Below are positions 18,431 through 26,064 of a stretch of 64,000 nucleotides of DNA, in pieces. Both the position numbers and the translations under genes were made by a program. Source of the DNA: Paenibacillus_E qinlingensis (lineage in GTDB: Bacteria > Bacillota > Bacilli > Paenibacillales > NBRC-103111); assembly GCF_028746185.1 (NCBI RefSeq), contig NZ_JAQIVH010000039.1, positions 186,001-250,000 on the forward strand, written 5' to 3'. Within the stretch, counting starts at the first letter, position 1; each line of letters opens with the position of its first letter. The notes under the pieces are model-generated. The model made no database searches, was not told the DNA's origin, and worked only from the letters and a program-made list of their open reading frames with translations.

Positions 18431-18964
18431 TTAACTATTGTTGCCAATCAACCATTTCACTGCATCTAACAGGTCCTTCGCTACATAATCTGGTGATGCT
18501 TGCTCATACCATTTGTGCCGGTATTTTTCCAATGACTGTTTCCCCCAGCCTGTCTCCACAAGAATCCTTATAGATCCCACTGCGGCAGCTGCAAGCATAT
18601 CTGTCGAACCTACATCACCAATAACAGCGCAATGACGAAGATTCAATTCATGCTCTGTCGCAGCTTTTTGAAGCATGCCAGGTCGTGGTTTATGACACTC
18701 ACAGCCTTCTTCAGGCTCATGAGGACATACATATGCGGCATCAAATCCATAACTAATGAATTCTTCTTGGAATTCTTGTTCCGTCACTAGTCCCTTAGAT
18801 ATGTTGTGTTGATTCGTTAAGGCAAATATTTTAATGTCATGTTCTTTTAATAACTGCAATGCGACTAAAGAAAAAGGGAATAACGCAAAATCTCGAGGAT
18901 GAATGAAGTGACCATTCCCGCCTAATGTTCCATCACGATCAATAAAAACAGCTTGAATCTCCAG
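18431..18964 (-). CDS. HAD-IIIA phosphatase, GmhB-like, apparent CTG start
   Basis: 177 residues if started at CTG 18964, which is seven nt after the ribosome site GAGGGGGG. This start restores the full N-terminus, EIQAVFIDRDGTLGG, with the nucleophile Asp9 and acid/base Asp11 of the HAD family. An ATG start is only found 35 codons later and would remove the active site. Other motifs are ALTNQ (motif II), KPRPGML (motif III Lys) and VIGDVGSTDMLAA (motif IV). CPHEPEEGCECHKP contains the cysteine/histidine loop that binds zinc in GmhB-type histidinol- and heptose-bisphosphate phosphatases. The substrate is not known. Confidence 0.8.
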   Translation of the reverse strand: MEIQAVFIDRDGTLGGNGHFIHPRDFALFPFSLVALQLLKEHDIKIFALTNQHNISKGLVTEQEFQEEFISYGFDAAYVCPHEPEEGCECHKPRPGMLQKAATEHELNLRHCAVIGDVGSTDMLAAAAVGSIRILVETGWGKQSLEKYRHKWYEQASPDYVAKDLLDAVKWLIGNNS

Positions 18965-19040
18965 TCAAATCCCCCCTCATGATCTACTTAATAAGTTTGG
19001 TAATTCTCTAAATACTTGGAATAATCCTTCCCTTTCGTTT

Positions 19041-19079
19041 AAAAGAAAAAAGAGACCCACAGCAACGGGCCGCGGGTCT
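19041..19079 (-). terminator. Terminator of the ParB-like gene
   Basis: Minus-strand stem AGACCC...GGGTCT with an internal GC-rich section, followed by CTTTTTTCTTTT. It lies about 120 nt after the stop at 19198. Confidence 0.7.
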
Positions 19080-19197
19080 AAAGGTTTATATTTTAAAAGG
19101 GGGTCGTCTTTTATTATAGTCCTGAATGATTAATAGCAGATGAAAATAAGATTTCAATCATGTAACAAATATTTACTTTTATGCGGATTTGAATCGG

Positions 19198-19692
19198 CTA
19201 GCGTCTTTTTAAAATGTCTTCTACTTTGGCTTGCATAGATTGCACCGTTGTTTTCCTGTATTGCATACCAAGCCGAATGACCTTCAATTGCTGTCTGCGG
19301 GATAGCGTTCTGAAACGTGGTTCCTGCTTTAAAAATTTACGAATGATCGTCCAACTGTTAATTTCAAACCGGTTTGGTTTTAGGTAAGGAACTTCATAAG
19401 GCAGTTGTCGTTTTCGAAATCGATTAACAAGATTGCCAAAGTTAGTTGAAATCTTGCTTTCATCTACGAGACACACAGCCCGATTTTTATTTGTGTGCTT
19501 TTTGAGGAAAGCGAAATGATGGTGTCCGTCTTGGATAATATAGCCACCATCTTTCTTGCTTTTTTGCACAATTAGTAATTGCATAAGGTCCTGTGCCACT
19601 TTTTTTAACTCCTTCTTACGTGGCGAGGCCTTCGTATCGGTACTTTCCTGCTTAATCTTACTTAGAGGTATATATTGCACTGTATATCTCAA
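19198..19692 (-). CDS. ParB-like nuclease-fold protein
   Basis: 164 residues, TTG start at 19692 seven nt after GGAGGGG. The N-terminal half has the ParB/Srx-like layout: VQYIPLSKIKQ, then a helix, then the strand-loop GGYIIQDGHHHFAFLKKH, where DGHHH corresponds to the nucleotide-binding G-x-R/H-R-like motif. The C-terminal half is basic and helical. It is not next to ParA or an origin region, so a role in plasmid or chromosome partition is unlikely; regulatory or nuclease roles are possible. Function unknown. Confidence 0.65.
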   Translation of the reverse strand: MRYTVQYIPLSKIKQESTDTKASPRKKELKKVAQDLMQLLIVQKSKKDGGYIIQDGHHHFAFLKKHTNKNRAVCLVDESKISTNFGNLVNRFRKRQLPYEVPYLKPNRFEINSWTIIRKFLKQEPRFRTLSRRQQLKVIRLGMQYRKTTVQSMQAKVEDILKRR

Positions 19693-19913
19693 CGCTACCC
19701 CTCCTCAACACCGCTGATTAATGTAATGTATTCCAACTTATTACAGTGTATGTATCTTAGTGTATGGGAGGTTCTTGCTTTCACTGGGAAAGTCTGATCC
19801 TATGGCTATTAATGGCTAGGCCTTCATGCTAGAGGTTTCATTAACAAGAAAGCAATGTACGCCGGTCTGTTTGAGTGCGCAGGCTGTTTGCCGACATAGC
19901 TTTTCAATGCAAA

Positions 19914-19943
19914 GAAGCCACTCCATTGGCTGGAGTGGCTTTG
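19914..19943 (-). terminator. Terminator of the FusB-family gene
   Basis: Stem AAGCCACTCC / GGAGTGGCTT with a 7-nt loop, about 40 nt after the stop at 19986. Short T runs on both strands make the direction uncertain. Confidence 0.6.
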
Positions 19944-19985
19944 TCTTTATTGGCTGTTATAGCCCTTTGAATAACATAGCGTTCG

Positions 19986-20648
19986 TTACGGACCGACCAA
20001 CACGCCATGAAAGAATTTCTCCAATACGTCGACATCCGTTATGTTCTTGTTGCAAACCTCGCTATGCACACACAAATAATTACCTATAGCCCTGTAATAA
20101 TCTGGCGATACACCTTCCGGTTTCCACTTCGTCACAGCAGTAAAAAGCGCGACCTCCGCATGCCGATTGCACACAAAGCAAACGCCTTTCTTATTAGTCG
20201 GCGTATACTTCCCTTCAATGCCGTTTAGCCTTCCGTTCAGATCATAAACAATAAATAACTTATTCGTTGCAATATCGGTCCAGCCCAGGTATGTCGCGAA
20301 TCTATTAGTGATACCGTTAAGATCAGGTATTTTCAGTTTCTTTTGCTTAGGGAAAAGTTTCTTTATTTGATTCTCCGTCACATCCGCATATTCCACTGCT
20401 ACATAAGGCTCCAAGGCATGCAGATATCGCTGAAAGTCCGCAGTGGTTTGTAGCTGTTTCAGGTTCACAAGCAATTGTTTTTGAAAATCAGTTAAGTCCG
20501 AAAACAATCCGCTTATCTTCGCTTCTGTATCATTGCGAACCGCTTCGACCACTTTCAAATTGGAAACGGAGTTACAGGCACTTTGTAACTGACCGATCAG
20601 CTTCTTAATCTCGTTGTATTGATGGTTTCTAATGAATGGTTGACTCAT
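19986..20648 (-). CDS. FusB-family EF-G-binding protein, putative fusidic acid tolerance factor
   Basis: 220 residues, a normal length for the family. These proteins bind elongation factor G on the ribosome and help release it when fusidic acid has trapped it. The N-terminal part is helical (FIRNHQYNEIKKLIGQL). The C-terminal treble-clef zinc finger is visible as CFVC (Cys157, Cys160) and CVHSEVC (His195, Cys199), matching the zinc ligands of FusB and FusC. ATG 20648 follows AAGGGGCTG. A leader peptide and hairpins upstream (20670-20855) suggest antibiotic-inducible expression. It is probably an intrinsic chromosomal gene; resistance itself is not shown by sequence. Confidence 0.85.
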   Translation of the reverse strand: MSQPFIRNHQYNEIKKLIGQLQSACNSVSNLKVVEAVRNDTEAKISGLFSDLTDFQKQLLVNLKQLQTTADFQRYLHALEPYVAVEYADVTENQIKKLFPKQKKLKIPDLNGITNRFATYLGWTDIATNKLFIVYDLNGRLNGIEGKYTPTNKKGVCFVCNRHAEVALFTAVTKWKPEGVSPDYYRAIGNYLCVHSEVCNKNITDVDVLEKFFHGVLVGP

Positions 20649-20669
20649 AGCTTTCAGCCCCTTATTTTT

Positions 20670-20855
20670 GATAAAAATAAAATAAGCTGCAAAGCCCCAT
20701 GATTAGAAACGATTTTTTCTCGGGCGATCACCATAAACGAATCACCCCATGCAAAGATCGCCCTAATGAAAGGCTCTGCATGAGTCGCTTCTTATTCCGG
20801 CAAAATGATTTGCCATATTTACCGCCTCCCTTATAGATCTAAATTATAAGGGAGG
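20670..20855 (-). promoter_or_regulatory. Attenuator-like leader region of the FusB-family gene
   Basis: Reading toward the gene I see four structures: a perfect 11-bp hairpin (CCTCCCTTATA/TATAAGGGAGG) holding the leader peptide ribosome site; TGCAGAGCC inside the leader frame, able to pair with GGCTTTGCA 60-70 nt later, which is followed by the U-rich stretch CTTATTTTATTTTTATC; an intervening 8-bp hairpin GGGCGATC/GATCGCCC; and TTATTTTT/AAAAATAA, which can mask the AAGGGG ribosome site of the main gene. A ribosome stalled late in the leader frame would block the first long pairing. This suits ribosome-mediated transcriptional or translational attenuation. Confidence 0.6.
20763..20816 (-). 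CDS. 17-residue leader peptide upstream of the FusB-family gene
   Basis: The frame MANHFAGIRSDSCRAFH starts at ATG 20816, eight nt after the strong ribosome site AAGGGAGG, and ends 114 nt before the main gene. Its last codons form the 5' arm of the proposed attenuator stem. Peptide length, position and the surrounding hairpins match leader peptides of inducible resistance genes. Translation is inferred, not shown. Confidence 0.6.
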   Translation of the reverse strand: MANHFAGIRSDSCRAFH

Positions 20856-21063
20856 TCCTACTCTACCCGCAAGTGTTGAGCCCAATGGAATAAATCCCAA
20901 TATATCTACACTCTTATAATACGGTTTTTTGCAGTATGTATATCAAGCAATTTATAGAAATGAGATCTAATTCTTGTCAAAATTGGGTAATTGTACGGTT
21001 TAATGCAGAAGTGTACCTATCAATGCTCAGAATTTATCTTATATAATCGGTCGTGTGCAAGTG

Positions 21064-21077
21064 CGGTAACGCTTACA
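21064..21077 (-). promoter_or_regulatory. Catabolite response element (cre)-like site
   Basis: The minus strand reads TGTAAGCGTTACCG, close to the CcpA consensus TGWAARCGYTWWCA over the first eleven positions. It lies between a TATAAT sequence (about 21042) and the alpha-galactosidase start, where CcpA binding would repress. This fits glucose repression of a glycan enzyme. Confidence 0.5.
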
Positions 21078-21115
21078 TATAGAAATTAGTTCAACTACAA
21101 AGGAGACAAGTGAAG

Positions 21116-24100
21116 ATGAAAAGCAGATTGCAACGCCGAAGAAAGCTCTGGCTGGGATTGCTGCTCGCCATCGTTGTCATCGCTCAGATTGGCTACGTCC
21201 CGTCTAGCGGTGGCGTGGTCAAGGCAGCCGACAATGGCTTAGCACAGAAGCCGTATATGGGCTGGAGCAGTTACAGTATGCAGGTCTACGATGGTCCATC
21301 TGGTAATTGGATTTCCGAAGCCAAGATCAAGAAGATGTCCGACGCCATGCACGAGAAACTTCAGGCACATGGATACAACTATATTAATATCGATGCAGGC
21401 TGGAACGGCAGCATGGATGAATACGGCAGACCCGTGCCAAGCACGACGCTTTATCCGGGAGGTTTCAAGAATCTCGTCAATTACATTCACGGTAATGGGC
21501 AGAAAATAGGCCTATATCTCATCCCCGGTGTCTCGCCTGACGCGGTAACCCAGAACTTGCCTATTTATAACGCACCTGGTTGTACGATCGGTGACATTGT
21601 TGTAAAACCTTACAAGTTCGCTGATTACTGGAACATCGGCTACAAAATTGATTTCAGCAATCCGTGTGCACAAAAATATATTGATTCCGTTGCGGATGAG
21701 ATCGCCTCTTGGGGTGTAGATTTTGTCAAATTCGATAGTGTAACTCCTGGCTCCGGTCACAACGATGTCAGTATCGATGCACGCGATGATGTTAAAGCCT
21801 GGTCAACGGCGCTTAGTAGACACAATATTTGGTTTGAGTTGTCCTGGGCACTTGACCATAACTATGTGGATTATTGGAAAAAGTATGCTAATGGCTGGCG
21901 GGTCAATTGGGATGTGGAATCCTACGACCGCGAGGTTGGCATGACGCAATGGGCTAATATTGCGCGTTTATTCCCCGACGCTGCACTCTGGTGGCGAGAT
22001 GCTGGACCGGGAGGCTGGAACGACTTCGACTCCCTGAATGTCGGCAACGGGTCTACCTCCGGTTTGACCAAAGACGAAAGACAAACGGCGGCAACGTTGT
22101 GGGCGGCTTCATCCGCTCAGTTCTATACAGGTGATGACCTGTCAAACCTCGATGCCTATGGTCTGGACTTACTTACGAACGACGAAGTCATCGCTGTCAA
22201 TCAAGCTGGAAGACCCGTACACCCGGTATCTACCTCGACCAACCAACAAGTGTGGTATGCCAATAACGGTGATGGCACTTATACGGTAGCTCTTTTCAAT
22301 CTTGGTAATAAAGCAGCGCCTGTTACCGTTAACTGGAGCGACATCGGTCTGAGTGGCTCTGCCTCCGTTCGCGACTTATGGAGCCATACCGAACTTGGTA
22401 CCTATGCCTCTGGTTATGGTCCAGTTTCCTTGGAGCCGCACGCCTCGCGTTTATTCAAAGTAAAGGCGTTGGGAGGTAAATCCATCGTCAATGACGATGA
22501 CACTGGCTTACGATACACAGGTACATGGACCCGCAATGGGGGTAAAGAACTGGCACGCGACGCCCAAGACTTGTCCATTGCCGTAACGGACTCCTCCCCC
22601 GCTCCTACTGCTCAGAGCGAAAATATATATTCAACGCAAGTAAATACCAATGTGGCCTCGGTCACTCATACCGTCTATCTTAACGACACGGACCCCTTGA
22701 TCCAATATACGAATAAGTGGGGACATAACGGCGGAAGATCGGTGGGGAATTATCAAGCTGACGTTCATTATGGAGAATCCGACAATGGCACGCAGCCAGA
22801 GTTCAGCTATTCCTTCACGGGTACCGGTATTGATGTGCTCTCAGAACAAGGTCCATCTAATGGACGGATGGACGTTTACATCGATGGACAGCCGAAAGGA
22901 ACTGTGGACACAGAAAGTACGCAGCAGTCGGGGCAATATTCAGTCTATCGTATCGCCGATCTTCCGCAGGGTACGCACACGTTGAGAGTAGTAAGAAACG
23001 GAAGCGGTCAGCATTATCTAATCCTGGACGCTTTGAAAGTGACTACCGAAACGTTATTAGGCCAACCTTCCGCGAACAATTTTAACAAAGATCAACCTGC
23101 TGACATCACCACTAGTCTTCTCTTTGGCGATAGCTCGCTGACAGGCATTAAGAATGGCTCAACCACGCTGCAGCTAAACACAGACTACACGATAACTGGT
23201 CACAATCTTATAACGATTAGAAAAGAATACCTACTCCAGCAGCCTTCGGGGAGCGCGGTCCAACTAGACTTCTTTTTTGCAGGCGGTGACTCGCAATCTC
23301 TCACAATCGAAGTTACTGGAACGTCGCTCTATCCTTCAACCGCCGTCTTTGACAAGAAAACATCCGCACAAGCGGACGTCTCTGCCACGCTAACACTTGG
23401 CGGCAGTAACACTTTGACAGGTATTATGAACGGCCCAGCCACCTTAACGTCTGGACAGGACTATACGGTTACTAATGGTGTGGTGAAAATTATGAAATCC
23501 TATTTGACCGGACAGCCTGTTGGACTAACGAATTTGACTTTCATGTTCAGTTCGGGTATACCGCAAACGCTGGCTATAACCGTCAGCAACTCGGCATCCC
23601 CTGGAAGATTCACCTACATCAACGACGACAACCCGGATATTCACTTCACTGGGGCTTGGAACCGCAGTACAAACCGTCCTTTTAACGATTACGGCAAGGA
23701 CGTTCATTATGTAGAGCAAAATAACGACTTTTTTACCTATACATTTAATGGCACTGGCATTACCTATATAACTGAAATCGATCAGGGCCAGGGCGATGTG
23801 GATATCTTTATCGATGGTCAATTACACGGAACTGCTCATACGTACGGAGCGAATTCGCATAACGATGCTCAAAAGGAAGTCTACACCGTTATGAACTTGA
23901 CACCTGGCATTCATACGCTGAAGGCCGTCAAAAAGTCTGGACAGTTCATGCTGCTTGATGCGCTTAAAGTACAGCAATCTGACCTCATTGACATCTCTGC
24001 CGCTGACTTCAACAAACAAACAGCCGCAGATGTGAGCGTTAACATCATCGGCAACGTTCAGAGTTTGCGCAGCATTTCCAACGGCACCACTGCACTCGTT

Positions 24101-25807
24101 ACTCCAACCGATTATGAAATTAACGGCCATACAGTGACGATTAAAAAAGAGTACCTTGCTGTTCAAACTGTCGGTAACTTGAAGCTTACTTTTGCTTTTC
24201 AAGGTGATTATGCGGATGATGTTCATGTAACGTCCGTGAATGGAGACTCCTTCCTCTATACATTCACAGGAAGCGGAATTGAGATCCTCTCACCAACAGG
24301 TCCGGAATTGGGTGACATTGATATCTATATCGATAATCAATTGATGGATACCATCAATGCCCATTCGACCACTCGAAGTGCCGGAAATAGTCTTTACCAT
24401 ATCTCTTCACTTTCCAAAGGCTTTCACACCCTGAAAGCGGTCAAAAAGTCAGGCAGCTATATGCTTGTAGATGCGTTCAAATTCGATATTGCTACGGTTG
24501 AGAGTTCACCATCTGCACCGCAATCTGGCGGTGGCTTTGTAGGTGGCGGTACTGACACCAGCGCAGTAAATATCGTACGCACGACACAAGCTGATGGCTC
24601 AAGCAAAGAGGAAGTCAAGCTTTCGAGTGACAATACGAAAATGTTAATAAAAAAATCCCATACTTCTGGCGCCAAATCTGCTGTCATTTCCCTTCCCGCT
24701 AACAAAGATGACGTGGCCTTAACCAATATTGTAGTGAATAAAGATTCGCTCAGTTTGTTAAGTGACAGCGGACTTGGCCTAGACCTGGATACAGCTAATG
24801 TCAAAATTCAAATTCCGAACGACTCGCTGAAGAGTTTGAAGGATGACATTTATTTCAACCTTGTTCCCGTAAAATCCTCGAATGCAGGTAAAGCTTTGGA
24901 ACAACGTGCCAATGCGGCGACTGTCGTGCTGAGCGTTGTTGGCGGCAAAAAAGCCGTGCTGGTTGGCCGTCCAGTAGACATTGTGACTAACCTGCAGAAT
25001 CGTGAGGTTACCCTCATCCTCCCGCTCCCAGGAGATTTGAGTGATGCCGATATTCAGCAAATCGGTGTGTACATCGAACATAGCGATGGTACTATGGAGT
25101 TTAAAAAAGGTATCGTCACAACGTTCGAAGGCGGTCGCGGCATTCAATTTACGACAAGTAAATTCAGTACGTATGCGCTTCTGAAGGTTGATGGCAAGAC
25201 ATTATCCTTCTCGCATGAACCGTACATCCAAGGCTACGAAAACAACTTGTTCCATCCGGACAATCACATTACTCGCGCAGAAATGGCTATGATTCTCTCG
25301 CGTATAGCGACCAAGCAGGAATCAGGCAGCAGCAGCGAATATGTTGACATGGCAACAGATTATTGGGCTTACAACGCCATCGCCCAAGTATCACGAATGG
25401 GATTCATGCAAGGTTATGCAGACGGGACATTCAAACCAGAACAACCGATCACCAGGGCCGAAATGGCAGCTCTTGCTGCACGATTCGAGGTGAGCCTTAC
25501 AGAGGCTGGGGCTGGCTTTACTGATACGGCCGGACTTTGGGCAGAAGATGCTATTAAAGCTGCTCAAGGTGCAGGCTTCTTGAAAGGCTACGAAGATGGC
25601 ACGTTCAGCCCTGCCAAATCGCTCACGCGTGCAGAAGCTGTCGCCGTAATCAATCGTGTACTCGGTAGAGGACCTCTTTACGGTGTGAAGCACTCTCCTT
25701 GGGCAGATGTCCCGGACGATCATTGGGCAGCTTATGACATTGAGGAAGCTTCCGTCAGCCATGCGTTTGAGCCGTCAGCGGCAGGCGGAGAGAAATTTGT
25801 AAAATAA
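21116..25807 (+). CDS. SLH-anchored alpha-galactosidase-like GH27 enzyme with carbohydrate-binding modules
   Basis: 1563 residues from ATG 21116 (AAAGGAG ten nt before; GTG 21110 is the alternative). A signal peptide ends near VVKA. The GH27 catalytic barrel (about 42-370) shows MGWSSY, YINIDAGWNG, VDFVKFDSV with the likely nucleophile Asp207, and WRVNWDVES with the likely acid/base Asp266. A beta-sandwich follows, then alternating CBM-like modules (ending LKAVKKSGQFMLLDALKV and similar) and X2-type Ig modules (FNKDQPADITTSL, FDKKTSAQADVSATL, FNKQTAADVSVNI). The last pair is fused with loss of about 40 residues. A pre-SLH module of about 200 residues (ending IYIEHSDG..KFSTYALL) precedes three SLH repeats (about 1378-1545) that bind pyruvylated wall polymer. 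The substrate is a galactoside; family-specific linkage is not certain. Confidence 0.88.
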   Translation: MKSRLQRRRKLWLGLLLAIVVIAQIGYVPSSGGVVKAADNGLAQKPYMGWSSYSMQVYDGPSGNWISEAKIKKMSDAMHEKLQAHGYNYINIDAGWNGSMDEYGRPVPSTTLYPGGFKNLVNYIHGNGQKIGLYLIPGVSPDAVTQNLPIYNAPGCTIGDIVVKPYKFADYWNIGYKIDFSNPCAQKYIDSVADEIASWGVDFVKFDSVTPGSGHNDVSIDARDDVKAWSTALSRHNIWFELSWALDHNYVDYWKKYANGWRVNWDVESYDREVGMTQWANIARLFPDAALWWRDAGPGGWNDFDSLNVGNGSTSGLTKDERQTAATLWAASSAQFYTGDDLSNLDAYGLDLLTNDEVIAVNQAGRPVHPVSTSTNQQVWYANNGDGTYTVALFNLGNKAAPVTVNWSDIGLSGSASVRDLWSHTELGTYASGYGPVSLEPHASRLFKVKALGGKSIVNDDDTGLRYTGTWTRNGGKELARDAQDLSIAVTDSSPAPTAQSENIYSTQVNTNVASVTHTVYLNDTDPLIQYTNKWGHNGGRSVGNYQADVHYGESDNGTQPEFSYSFTGTGIDVLSEQGPSNGRMDVYIDGQPKGTVDTESTQQSGQYSVYRIADLPQGTHTLRVVRNGSGQHYLILDALKVTTETLLGQPSANNFNKDQPADITTSLLFGDSSLTGIKNGSTTLQLNTDYTITGHNLITIRKEYLLQQPSGSAVQLDFFFAGGDSQSLTIEVTGTSLYPSTAVFDKKTSAQADVSATLTLGGSNTLTGIMNGPATLTSGQDYTVTNGVVKIMKSYLTGQPVGLTNLTFMFSSGIPQTLAITVSNSASPGRFTYINDDNPDIHFTGAWNRSTNRPFNDYGKDVHYVEQNNDFFTYTFNGTGITYITEIDQGQGDVDIFIDGQLHGTAHTYGANSHNDAQKEVYTVMNLTPGIHTLKAVKKSGQFMLLDALKVQQSDLIDISAADFNKQTAADVSVNIIGNVQSLRSISNGTTALVTPTDYEINGHTVTIKKEYLAVQTVGNLKLTFAFQGDYADDVHVTSVNGDSFLYTFTGSGIEILSPTGPELGDIDIYIDNQLMDTINAHSTTRSAGNSLYHISSLSKGFHTLKAVKKSGSYMLVDAFKFDIATVESSPSAPQSGGGFVGGGTDTSAVNIVRTTQADGSSKEEVKLSSDNTKMLIKKSHTSGAKSAVISLPANKDDVALTNIVVNKDSLSLLSDSGLGLDLDTANVKIQIPNDSLKSLKDDIYFNLVPVKSSNAGKALEQRANAATVVLSVVGGKKAVLVGRPVDIVTNLQNREVTLILPLPGDLSDADIQQIGVYIEHSDGTMEFKKGIVTTFEGGRGIQFTTSKFSTYALLKVDGKTLSFSHEPYIQGYENNLFHPDNHITRAEMAMILSRIATKQESGSSSEYVDMATDYWAYNAIAQVSRMGFMQGYADGTFKPEQPITRAEMAALAARFEVSLTEAGAGFTDTAGLWAEDAIKAAQGAGFLKGYEDGTFSPAKSLTRAEAVAVINRVLGRGPLYGVKHSPWADVPDDHWAAYDIEEASVSHAFEPSAAGGEKFVK

Positions 25808-25828
25808 TCCCAATCGCAATACAAACAT

Positions 25829-25872
25829 CAGAAAGGGGCAGCCGATCAACTCCATCCGGTTGCCTTTTTCTG
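25829..25872 (+). terminator. Terminator of the GH27 gene
   Basis: Stem CAGAAAGGGGCAGCCG / CGGTTGCCTTTTTCTG, 20 nt after the stop, with its own T run. Confidence 0.8.
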
Positions 25873-26012
25873 ATACCCAATACAGTCAACAAACATGGGA
25901 ATGATTTACAAAATCAGGACTCCATTTTCAAAACATATCTTCCTCGTCAATATTCAACTATCCTGTTCAAATTAATCATTCAATCTATACAACTCTCTCT
26001 ACTATTCAAAAT

Positions 26013-26049
26013 ACAAAAAGCCCATGAGTGTATTAGACTCATGGGCTTT
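26013..26049 (-). terminator. Terminator of the giant SLH protein gene
   Basis: Perfect 13-bp stem AAAGCCCATGAGT / ACTCATGGGCTTT followed on the minus strand by TTTTTG, 15 nt after the stop at 26065. Confidence 0.85.
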
Positions 26050-26064
26050 CGTGTTTACAACTTA

